A stretch of 9,139 nucleotides of DNA, taken from Ilumatobacteraceae bacterium. Its GTDB lineage: Bacteria; Actinomycetota; Acidimicrobiia; Acidimicrobiales; Ilumatobacteraceae. Positions 1 to 5,907 of the stretch are shown here, in pieces. Position 1 is the first letter of the stretch, and each line of letters opens with the position of its first letter. The stretch is from NCBI GenBank assembly GCA_030728545.1, contig JANQZQ010000015.1, positions 1-9,139 of the forward strand. Reading direction: 5' to 3'. The notes beneath the pieces are model-generated. The model was not told the origin of the DNA and did no database searches. It was given only the letters and a program-made list of their open reading frames with translations. The position numbers and the translations under genes were made by a program.

Positions 1-7
1 CGTGTCG

Positions 8-13
8 TAGCCT
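8..13 (+). promoter_or_regulatory. Putative -10 element (TAGCCT) for a leaderless pterin operon
   Basis: TAGCCT matches the actinobacterial -10 pattern TANNNT and ends 5 bases before the ATG at 19, so transcription would begin at or beside the start codon. The ten bases TAGCCTGCAA recur at 5896-5905 before the monooxygenase ATG. No Shine-Dalgarno sequence precedes the ATG, which fits a leaderless message. The -35 region lies outside the window. The TAG could also be a stop codon of a gene upstream of the window. Confidence 0.45.
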
Positions 14-18
14 GCAAG

Positions 19-468
19 ATGAACATGGTTGCTTCCAGCGCCCCACGTGTTGCGGTCTACCGCCATGAGCATTTCAATGCCGCGCACCGCATCCATAACC
101 CGGCGATGAGCGATGCAGACAATGCGCGCATTTACGGCAAATGCAACAACCCCAATTTCCATGGCCACAACTACGAACTCATCGTGCGCGTCTGTGGCGA
201 GGTGGATCCACAAATTGGCTATGTCATCGACCTTGGCGTGTTGTCCACCACCATCAAGCAACATGTGCTCGATCACCTCGACCACAAGAACCTCAACTTG
301 GATGTAGCCCAGTTCGCCAATGTCAACCCCACCGCCGAAAATATTGCAGTTGTGATTCACACCATGTTGCGGCCACATGTGCCTGCCCACCTGGATCTGC
401 ACGTGATTTTGGGTGAAACACCGCGCAACATCGTGCAGTACCCCGCCGACATCATGCACCACGCATAA
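19..468 (+). CDS. 6-pyruvoyl-tetrahydropterin synthase (PTPS-II type)
   Basis: A 149-residue COG0720 (PTPS/QueD) family protein. The family converts 7,8-dihydroneopterin triphosphate to 6-pyruvoyl-tetrahydropterin (PTPS) or to 6-carboxy-tetrahydropterin (QueD). The zinc ligands are H23 (in HFNAAHR), H48 and H50 (in HGH). The catalytic set is C42, D88 and H89 (in LDHKNLN), and E133 (in GETPRN) would anchor the pterin. From this start these positions match the rat PTPS numbering as I remember it. The spacing C-x5-HGH is that of animal PTPS; QueD has C-x3-HGH, so the biopterin-type reaction is favoured. The partner folE follows after 9 bases and supplies the substrate. No queC or queE is in the window to suggest queuosine synthesis. 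The ATG at 19 is preferred because of the -10 at 8-13; the ATG at 25 is an alternative. Family is certain; the exact product is inferred. Confidence 0.9.
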   Translation: MNMVASSAPRVAVYRHEHFNAAHRIHNPAMSDADNARIYGKCNNPNFHGHNYELIVRVCGEVDPQIGYVIDLGVLSTTIKQHVLDHLDHKNLNLDVAQFANVNPTAENIAVVIHTMLRPHVPAHLDLHVILGETPRNIVQYPADIMHHA

Positions 469-472
469 AGGA
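467..472 (+). promoter_or_regulatory. Ribosome binding site of folE overlapping the PTPS stop codon
   Basis: AAAGGA overlaps the TAA stop of the upstream gene (466-468) and ends 5 bases before the folE ATG at 478. This fixes the folE start and suggests that terminating ribosomes re-initiate on folE, which would keep the two pterin enzymes in step. Confidence 0.6.
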
Positions 473-477
473 CACCC

Positions 478-1074
478 ATGGCCTATAAAAAGATCGAAAC
501 CTACGACGAAGCCACCACGCGTGAGTTGGCCAAGGCATACAAAGATGTTCTTGGGCTCATCGGCGAAGACCCCAACCGTGAGGGGTTACTCAAGACCCCC
601 GAGCGAGTTGCCAAGGCGATGCAGTTTCTGACCCAAGGACAAGGCCACGACCCGGTTGAGGTTATTCGCGAAGCAATTTTTACTGAGAGCGTGCAAGAAA
701 TGGTCATCGTCAAAGACGTTGAGATGTACAGCCTTTGCGAGCATCACATGATTCCATTTTTTGGCAAGGCCCATGTGGCGTATATTCCGAATGGCCACAT
801 CACTGGCTTGTCAAAAGTGGCTCGTGTCGTCGACATTTGCGCACGCCGCCTGCAGGTGCAAGAACGTTTGACCACCCAGATTCGTGATGCATTTCAAGAA
901 GCACTCAACCCGCTCGGGGTTGCAGTCGTAATCGAAGCACAACACTTATGCATGATGATGCGTGGTGTCGAGAAGCAAAACTCAGTGACCACCACTTCAG
1001 CATTTTGCGGTGCGTTTCAACACGAGCCCACCCGCAGCGAGTTTCTGCGCCTGCTCAGCAACAAACTGTCGTAA
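478..1074 (+). CDS. folE: GTP cyclohydrolase I
   Basis: A 198-residue type I GTP cyclohydrolase, which converts GTP to 7,8-dihydroneopterin triphosphate, the first step of both folate and biopterin synthesis. The zinc site is C87 and H90 in SLCEHH together with C158 in EAQHLCM; H89 and H156 correspond to the conserved active-site histidines. GLSKVARVVDICARRLQVQE (110-129) and MRGVEKQNSVTTT (161-173) are standard family blocks. Length is normal for a bacterial FolE without an N-terminal extension. It follows the PTPS gene by 9 bases and surely shares its transcript. In many actinobacteria folE sits beside ftsH and folP; here it is paired with PTPS alone, so it may be a copy dedicated to biopterin. 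The family is certain; the dedicated role is a guess. The gene ends 28 bases before a convergent gene. Confidence 0.97.
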   Translation: MAYKKIETYDEATTRELAKAYKDVLGLIGEDPNREGLLKTPERVAKAMQFLTQGQGHDPVEVIREAIFTESVQEMVIVKDVEMYSLCEHHMIPFFGKAHVAYIPNGHITGLSKVARVVDICARRLQVQERLTTQIRDAFQEALNPLGVAVVIEAQHLCMMMRGVEKQNSVTTTSAFCGAFQHEPTRSEFLRLLSNKLS

Positions 1075-1102
1075 CTGCTCCGGCGCCTATTGGTTGGCTG
1101 AG

Positions 1103-1633
1103 TTATTCAGCAAGTTCGTAGGCCAACGCTGTCAACGGCCCCAGCACACTGGCGTCAACCGTGCCGTCAGCGGCAATCAACGTGTTGATTTTAGAAAACA
1201 GCAACTCGGGGCCAACCAAGGTTGCACCCAACAGCGGTGTGATTTGTCGCAAATATTCCACCGCTTGTTTTCCACCACTATCGCCCGGTGAGCAACCGAA
1301 AACACCCACTCGCCGACCGATGAGCGAATGTTTGGCAAACGGCCGCGAGGCCCAATCGACCACGTTTTTTATGCCGCCAGGGATGTTGTAGTTGTACACC
1401 GGCGTACCGATGAGCACGGCATGCGACTCGGCGATTTCGCGACGCATGTCAGCCACTTCGATGGGTGGTGAGTCGGTGTCAAGATCACCGTCGTACATCG
1501 GCACCGTGCGCACGTAGTCGCGAATCACGAACTTCGCACCCTCAATCTGCAGCCCACAGACCGCCCGACATAGGGCCGTGGTGAACGACGCCTTCCGCAG
1601 ACTGCCCGAGATGACGAGAATGTATTTAGTCAT
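1103..1633 (-). CDS. NADPH-dependent FMN reductase family protein
   Basis: A 176-residue flavodoxin-like protein of the NADPH-dependent FMN reductase family (ChrR/YieF/ArsH relatives), which use FMN to reduce quinones, metal oxyanions, azo dyes or free flavin. The FMN phosphate loop is SGSLRKAS (9-16). PVYNYNIPGGIKNVVDW (78-94) is the family's flavin and dimer segment. The ATG at 1633 overlaps the stop codon of the upstream persulfide dioxygenase gene as ATGA and puts the first beta strand (KYILVISG) at the N-terminus, as in the family. An in-frame ATG at 1654 would add seven residues that lie inside the upstream gene. It is the last gene of the minus-strand sulfur operon, so it may regenerate reduced flavin or quinone under sulfide or thiol stress. 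The substrate cannot be read from the sequence. Confidence 0.88.
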   Translation of the reverse strand: MTKYILVISGSLRKASFTTALCRAVCGLQIEGAKFVIRDYVRTVPMYDGDLDTDSPPIEVADMRREIAESHAVLIGTPVYNYNIPGGIKNVVDWASRPFAKHSLIGRRVGVFGCSPGDSGGKQAVEYLRQITPLLGATLVGPELLFSKINTLIAADGTVDASVLGPLTALAYELAE

Positions 1634-3006
1634 GCCGATTGATGAATTTTCCACGCGCCATAGCCACCGACGATGTCGGAGACGTCGTTAAAGCCGAGCG
1701 AGCGCAACGTGCTCGCTGCGATGCTCGATCGGTATCCACCTGCGCAATACACCACAGTTGGCACCGCGGGGTCGAGCTCACTTGCTCGTTGCAACAAACT
1801 GGCCAGTTGCAGATGTACGGCACCCACAACCATGCCTTCGTCAACTTCTCCGGGACCGCGCACGTCAACAATTGCCAGATTGGGCACCACAGCACGGCGA
1901 GATTCGAGTTGTTCAGCACTCAATCGAGAGGCGATTTGCACGTGGTCGGGGTGCTCAAGCATGGTTCGCACGGGGTCGACCAATGCACCGATGACCGAGT
2001 CGTAGCCGATGCGAGCAAGCCGCACCTTGGCTTCGTGCTCGGTGCCTGGCGTGGCAACCAACACGATGGCTTCGCCAGGTCGCACCACTTCGCCGACATA
2101 TTCGGCAAATCGCCCACTGAGGCCCACATTGCGCGAGCCGCGTAGATGCCCACGAGCAAACTCGTCGGGCTCGCGTGTGTCGATGGCTACAGCACCGTTG
2201 GCAACGTGTTGGGTGAACTCGGCCCACGACAATGCTGTTGGCAACTCGGCTTCGTCGAGGTGGTCACGAGCGGCACGGTTCCGCATTGCAGCAAACGAAA
2301 AATACAGAGGTGCTGCGGCTTGGCCTTCGGTCACGATGTCGACGAATTCTTTCTCGGTCATTTTTGCCAATGCGTAGTTGGTGCGGCGCTGCTCACCGAT
2401 GGTGGACACGGTTTCAGTAGACAGATTTTTGCCGCATGCCGAGCCAGCCCCATGTGCCGGATACACCTTCGTGGCGTCGGGCAAGGTAAGAAGGCGGTCA
2501 TGTAACGAGTGATACAAACTGCGAGCCATTTCGTCTTGAGTGCGACCAAACGCCGACAACAAGTCGGGGCGCCCGACATCACCGATGAACAACGTGTCGC
2601 CGGTCAACACTGCGTGCGGCGCAATATCAGCTGATTCGCGCACCACGATGCAAATGGATTCGGGGGTGTGGCCAGGGGTCTCGAAGATCTCGAGCTCGAC
2701 TTGACCCAGCGACAGGCGCTGGCCGTGCACGAGCGGGTCAATCTCGAAGTCAGTCAAACCGGCAGCAGCTGAGCCGTACGAAATTTTGGCACCCGTTTCG
2801 CCAGCCAGCTCCAGGTGCCCACTCAAGAAATCGGCATGGAAGTGTGTTTCAACTACGCGTTCAATCTTGAGGCCCTGTTCTTTAGCGTCGGCAAGATACT
2901 GCGCCACGTCACGTTGTGGGTCAACAACAACTGCTCGGCCGCTGACCGTGTCGCCAACAAGATACGACGCGTGCGACAAACAAGCCAAGTAGTACTGCTT
3001 CAACAT
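1630..3006 (-). CDS. CstB-like persulfide dioxygenase-rhodanese fusion (MBL fold plus two rhodanese domains)
   Basis: A 458-residue three-domain protein. Residues 1-240 form a metallo-beta-lactamase fold of the ETHE1/persulfide dioxygenase type: HFHADF (55-60), PGHTP (111-115), LTGDTLF (134-140), GDVGRPDLL (142-150) and YPAHG (182-186). H55, H113 and D137 match the iron ligands of ETHE1. C9 and C191 (in SACGKNLS) are conserved-type cysteines. Residues about 255-345 are a rhodanese-like domain lacking a cysteine at the active loop (VLVATPGTEHEA). Residues about 360-458 are a second rhodanese domain with active-loop C421 in CAGGYRS. This order matches Staphylococcus aureus CstB, which oxidises persulfides and yields thiosulfate; the role here is inferred from that. 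The protein is cytosolic, with no signal peptide. The ATG at 3006 forms an ATGA overlap with the upstream gene; the ATG at 3015, behind a weak GGTGG, is an alternative adding three residues. Confidence 0.9.
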   Translation of the reverse strand: MLKQYYLACLSHASYLVGDTVSGRAVVVDPQRDVAQYLADAKEQGLKIERVVETHFHADFLSGHLELAGETGAKISYGSAAAGLTDFEIDPLVHGQRLSLGQVELEIFETPGHTPESICIVVRESADIAPHAVLTGDTLFIGDVGRPDLLSAFGRTQDEMARSLYHSLHDRLLTLPDATKVYPAHGAGSACGKNLSTETVSTIGEQRRTNYALAKMTEKEFVDIVTEGQAAAPLYFSFAAMRNRAARDHLDEAELPTALSWAEFTQHVANGAVAIDTREPDEFARGHLRGSRNVGLSGRFAEYVGEVVRPGEAIVLVATPGTEHEAKVRLARIGYDSVIGALVDPVRTMLEHPDHVQIASRLSAEQLESRRAVVPNLAIVDVRGPGEVDEGMVVGAVHLQLASLLQRASELDPAVPTVVYCAGGYRSSIAASTLRSLGFNDVSDIVGGYGAWKIHQSA

Positions 3007-3278
3007 CAACGCCATACAGCCACCATCACAACACCCGCGGCCATCAATGATACGAGTAACACTGCTGCTGCTGCGTAGCGGCGATCGCCAGCGCGAGCCC
3101 AACTCACCGCCAAAGCAATAACACGCAACACAGGAAGCGCGCCGAGCAACATCAACGCCGCGGTGTTGAGCGTGTGCGCGATGTCACCACTCGTAATCAC
3201 CCCAGCTGATGCCGCCAGCGCTGCCAGCACAACCACGGTCGTGGTCCACTTCGCCAGAAAACTGCTCAGCGAAGTCAT
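3006..3278 (-). CDS. DUF1634 family membrane protein
   Basis: A 90-residue integral membrane protein with three predicted helices at about 12-30, 38-60 and 68-88. The segment LPVLRVIALAVSWARAGDRR (48-67) matches the DUF1634 pattern of a PVLRV helix followed by a charged loop with DRxY. DUF1634 proteins are commonly encoded beside TauE/SafE permeases and are thought to be accessory subunits, but their function is unknown. Here the gene overlaps the TauE stop by ATGA (3275-3278) and the persulfide dioxygenase start by ATGA (3003-3006), so all three are probably translated as a coupled set. It is short for the family, which as I recall is often around 120 residues; the N-terminal part before the first helix is small, not visibly broken. 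Confidence 0.8.
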   Translation of the reverse strand: MTSLSSFLAKWTTTVVVLAALAASAGVITSGDIAHTLNTAALMLLGALPVLRVIALAVSWARAGDRRYAAAAVLLVSLMAAGVVMVAVWR

Positions 3279-4105
3279 GCCCGCACCACGAGCACGACCG
3301 CAATTACGGTCAGCACCAACGCGGTTGCGCGTCGCACCACGGGTGGCGACAGATATCGCTGCAATCGTGAACCCAACGTGCCACCCACGATCGAACCAAT
3401 GACCACCAGCGCACTGTCAGACACCACTACTCGCCCATCTATTGCCATGAGCAGCAAGGCAGTCGATGCAGTGAGCCCGATGGTGAAGGTGCTGGTTGCA
3501 GCCGCGACTTTTGCCGGCAAGCGCATGACTTCGCTCGACAGCGGAGTCTTGAGAAACCCGCCGCCGACACCCGCCAAACCAGTTACGACGCCCGCAATAG
3601 CCATGAGACTCACGCCGAGCCCCATGCGTGTTGGTTGATACGGCACGGCCTGATCGTTAAGTCGATACACACCGGAAAGCGACCCGTGATGCTCACCTAT
3701 CGAGTCGGCACCCAGTGATGGGTCAGGCTTCCAGCGCACCCCTTTACGAATGGCGCCGCCACCAGCCGCCAGCAGGGCAAGCGTTGCCAAAAAATAGGTG
3801 AGCACTCGATCAGAGATTGATCCAGCCAAAATCACCCCGACAATCACCCCCGCTGTAGCGCCAAGTTCGGTAACGACCGCAAAGCGGTGGTTGACTGCCC
3901 CGTCGCGCAGTTGGGTTCGCCCGGCAGCGACCGAACCTGCAATCACACTCACCAAGCCAAGTGGGGCGGCTTCGGCAATGGTCATATCGCCGAATGTCAA
4001 GAGGGGCACCAGCAAAATGGCCCCACCAAGCCCGCCGAGTGAGCCCACTGTTGACGTGACGAATGCCAACGCAATGATCAACACATCTCGCGCTACGTCG
4101 GTCAC
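3275..4105 (-). CDS. TauE/SafE family anion exporter (sulfite/sulfonate permease)
   Basis: A 276-residue polytopic membrane protein of the TauE/SafE family, which moves sulfite, sulfonates or related anions across the inner membrane. The inverted-repeat halves carry the family's glycine-rich motifs GSLGGLGGAILLVPLL (21-36) and GLAGVGGGFLKTPLS (176-190). About eight hydrophobic helices are visible, with a polar central loop at about 120-158. I chose the GTG at 4105 because TAGGCT on the same strand ends 7 bases before it, a leaderless arrangement, and the first helix begins soon after. The ATG at 4156 would add 17 hydrophilic residues antisense to the divergent DUF4395 gene. A GTG at 4084 is also possible. 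It is first in the operon with the CstB-like enzyme, so export of sulfite or thiosulfate formed from persulfide is the likely job. Confidence 0.88.
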   Translation of the reverse strand: MTDVARDVLIIALAFVTSTVGSLGGLGGAILLVPLLTFGDMTIAEAAPLGLVSVIAGSVAAGRTQLRDGAVNHRFAVVTELGATAGVIVGVILAGSISDRVLTYFLATLALLAAGGGAIRKGVRWKPDPSLGADSIGEHHGSLSGVYRLNDQAVPYQPTRMGLGVSLMAIAGVVTGLAGVGGGFLKTPLSSEVMRLPAKVAAATSTFTIGLTASTALLLMAIDGRVVVSDSALVVIGSIVGGTLGSRLQRYLSPPVVRRATALVLTVIAVVLVVRA

Positions 4106-4112
4106 GGCAGCG

Positions 4113-4122
4113 AGCCTAGGGT
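4113..4122. promoter_or_regulatory. Overlapping divergent -10 elements of the sulfur operon and the DUF4395 operon
   Basis: On the plus strand TAGGGT (4117-4122) ends 7 bases before the ATG at 4130. On the minus strand TAGGCT (4118 down to 4113) ends 7 bases before the GTG at 4105. The two hexamers share the TA at 4117-4118 inside the palindrome CCTAGG. Both genes lack a Shine-Dalgarno sequence at a normal distance, except that AGGGTGA before 4130 could serve weakly. The symmetry suggests one site read in both directions. No convincing -35 box is seen on either side. This is a sequence reading, not a mapped promoter. Confidence 0.5.
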
Positions 4123-4129
4123 GAACCGC

Positions 4130-4621
4130 ATGCGAAACCCGTTTCCATTCCCCCATCCGGTCAACGAAACATCGGCACGCATCGTTGCCTTTGGTGCATT
4201 ACTTATGAGTGCCGCATTTTCCGCCACTGGTGCTGCATGGATTCTGATTCCACTCACGTACGGCTTTGTCGCACGGGTGCTCACCGGGCCCGCTCTCAGC
4301 CCACTGGGGTTGTTGTCCACCAAAATAATTACACCGCGTCTACATATTCAGCATCGATTCGTTGCTGGCCCACCAAAGCGTTTTGCCCAGTTCGTGGGTC
4401 TGCTCTTTTCTACAACTGCGAGCGTGTTGTGGCTGCTTGATTTCACGACAGCATCGCGAGTGGTGGCCGTCATGTTGGCTGCGGCAGCGTTTCTAGAAGC
4501 AGTATTTGCCGTGTGCCTTGGTTGCATCATGTTTGGCTGGATGATTCGTTGGGGCGTCATCCCCGATCGAGTGTGCGAGCAATGCAGCAATCTCAACTTT
4601 GGGGCGCAACCCACGACTTAG
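4130..4621 (+). CDS. DUF4395 family membrane protein with two CxxC motifs
   Basis: A 163-residue membrane protein. The N-terminal VNETSARIVAFGALL, the ITPRL segment (67-71) and the PPKRFAQFVGLLFS stretch (81-94) fit DUF4395. Hydrophobic helices lie at about 16-33, 36-50, 86-103 and 110-138. Two cysteine pairs stand out: C129-x2-C132 at the end of the last helix and C149-x2-C152 in the hydrophilic tail. They could form disulfides, bind a metal or pass on sulfane sulfur; which cannot be read here. The function of DUF4395 is not established; I recall it near rhodanese and thioredoxin genes in other actinobacteria, which should be verified. The ATG at 4130 is preferred over the in-frame GTG at 4121 because the GTG lies within the putative -10. 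It diverges from the sulfur operon, and the next gene begins 12 bases after its stop. Confidence 0.8.
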   Translation: MRNPFPFPHPVNETSARIVAFGALLMSAAFSATGAAWILIPLTYGFVARVLTGPALSPLGLLSTKIITPRLHIQHRFVAGPPKRFAQFVGLLFSTTASVLWLLDFTTASRVVAVMLAAAAFLEAVFAVCLGCIMFGWMIRWGVIPDRVCEQCSNLNFGAQPTT

Positions 4622-4633
4622 CGTTGGTGCCAT

Positions 4634-5869
4634 ATGACTCGCAGGTTGATAATCATCGGCGGTGGGGCTGGCGGTGTGCTCGTTGCTTTGCACGTGGTGC
4701 GCAATAGTCGCGAATTAACCACGTTGACGATCATTGAGCCGCAACAACGCCTCGGCGAAGGCGTGGCGTACTCGACTCAAGACGACACCCACTTGTTGAA
4801 TGTTCCCGCCGAAGGCATGTCGGCATACAGCGATGACCCACAGCATTTCGCAGCGTGGGCTGGATGTGCACCAGACGCATTTGTGGCTCGCCATCGGTAT
4901 GCGGCTTACCTACGCAGCGAACTCGCTGCCGCTGTTGCCGCAAGCAACACGGTGCATGTGCAACATGTGTGCGACACAGCCGTCGCCATCAGCCCAGATC
5001 CGCTACATGTCACCATCAGCACTGGCACGGTGATCGACGGCGATGCCCTGATCTTGGCGGTTGGCAATGCCCCACCGACATCACCTGACTGGGTGCATAA
5101 CTTCGCCACAACGCGCGTGGTGAATGACCCGTGGGCACCGCGAGCCCTTGATGCCATAGGTGCTGGCGACCAAGTGTTGTGTATCGGCACAGGACTCACC
5201 TTTGTGGACATCGCGCTATCGCTGGCACGACGCGGTGTGCGTGTTACCGGTGTGTCGCGCCACGGTTTGTTGCCGATGGCGCATGCGGGCTTTGGTGCAC
5301 TGCCTGCGCTACCTGCAGCATTTGCAACACCCCGCGCAGTGCTGCACTGGATACGCACCCAACCCGACTGGCGTGCCGCGCTCGGCGCCTTGCGCCCAGC
5401 AACACAACATATCTGGCAGGGCTTTACCCCGCGGCAACAAGCACAGTTTCTTCGGCTTGCTCGTCGACATTGGGATATCCACCGCCACCGCATGAGTGCC
5501 GCGGTGGCACACGAGTTTGCGCACATGCAAGCCACCGATGCCATCGTTGTACGCCGTGGTGATGGCCGCCAGCTGGCGGAGTCGGGCGCGTTCGACGCCG
5601 TGGTGTTGTGCACCGGGCCCGACGATGCAGCGTTGCTCACCACACCGCCGTTGCTCGCGCTAGCCAATGCAGGTGTGATTTGCCCCGGACCTCACGGCAT
5701 GGGGGTGGATACCGACGCAGTGAGCGGCCAAGTAAAAGACGTAGCGGGCAGCCCTGTTGCAGGTTTGTTCACCGTCGGGCCACTGCGGCGCGGCACACTG
5801 TGGGAGTCAACTGCGGTGCCCGAGATTCGTGATCAAGCAGAACAGTTGGCAACGCTGCTCGTTGGCTGA
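4634..5869 (+). CDS. YdhS-like FAD/NAD(P)-binding protein (COG4529)
   Basis: A 411-residue flavoprotein of the FAD/NAD(P)-binding group that includes E. coli YdhS (Pfam NAD_binding_9). The N-terminal dinucleotide fold is IIGGGAGG (7-14), followed by IEPQQRLGEGVAYST (34-48) and HLLNVPAEGMS (53-63), both hallmarks of the family. A second glycine-rich fold, VLCIGTGLTFVD (181-192), would bind NAD(P)H. The C-terminal VGPLRRGTLWESTAVPEIR region is also typical. The biochemical activity of the family is unknown; an electron transfer or oxidoreductase role is inferred from the two nucleotide folds. It is somewhat shorter than YdhS-type proteins I recall. It lies 12 bases after the DUF4395 gene and is probably cotranscribed, which suggests it may deliver electrons to that protein's cysteines. 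The ribosome binding site before the ATG (TTGGTG) is weak. Confidence 0.83.
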   Translation: MTRRLIIIGGGAGGVLVALHVVRNSRELTTLTIIEPQQRLGEGVAYSTQDDTHLLNVPAEGMSAYSDDPQHFAAWAGCAPDAFVARHRYAAYLRSELAAAVAASNTVHVQHVCDTAVAISPDPLHVTISTGTVIDGDALILAVGNAPPTSPDWVHNFATTRVVNDPWAPRALDAIGAGDQVLCIGTGLTFVDIALSLARRGVRVTGVSRHGLLPMAHAGFGALPALPAAFATPRAVLHWIRTQPDWRAALGALRPATQHIWQGFTPRQQAQFLRLARRHWDIHRHRMSAAVAHEFAHMQATDAIVVRRGDGRQLAESGAFDAVVLCTGPDDAALLTTPPLLALANAGVICPGPHGMGVDTDAVSGQVKDVAGSPVAGLFTVGPLRRGTLWESTAVPEIRDQAEQLATLLVG

Positions 5870-5895
5870 ATAACTTCACCATATGCATCGCCGTC

Positions 5896-5901
5896 TAGCC
5901 T
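5896..5901 (+). promoter_or_regulatory. Putative -10 element (TAGCCT) for the monooxygenase operon
   Basis: TAGCCT ends 6 bases before the ATG at 5908 and has no Shine-Dalgarno sequence after it, as expected for a leaderless transcript. The ten bases TAGCCTGCAA are identical to those before the PTPS gene at 8-17. A loose -35 candidate, CTTCAC at 5874-5879, stands 16 bases upstream. The preceding gene ends at 5869, so this 38-base gap holds the whole promoter. Confidence 0.5.
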
Positions 5902-5907
5902 GCAATC

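Noticed and set aside
1097..1111. Hairpin GCTGA-GTTAT-TCAGC between the convergent folE and FMN reductase genes
   Set aside because: The stem has only five pairs, there is no T-rich run on either strand, and it lies partly in the FMN reductase coding end. It is too weak to call a terminator.
3016..3102. Upstream extension of the persulfide dioxygenase frame to an ATG-type start at 3102
   Set aside because: The extra residues are low in hydrophobicity, lie in the DUF1634 gene in another frame, and precede the family's normal N-terminus MLKQYYLACLSHASYL.
4106..4156. Longer TauE N-terminus starting at the ATG at 4156
   Set aside because: It adds 17 hydrophilic residues not typical of the family, overlaps the divergent DUF4395 start and would bury the shared -10 in coding sequence.
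4906..5667. Long open frame of 253 codons on the minus strand inside the YdhS-like gene
   Set aside because: It is antisense to a gene with clear family motifs. Its protein is rich in Ser, Arg, Ala and Cys with no recognisable domain, the usual result of reading a high-GC gene backwards.
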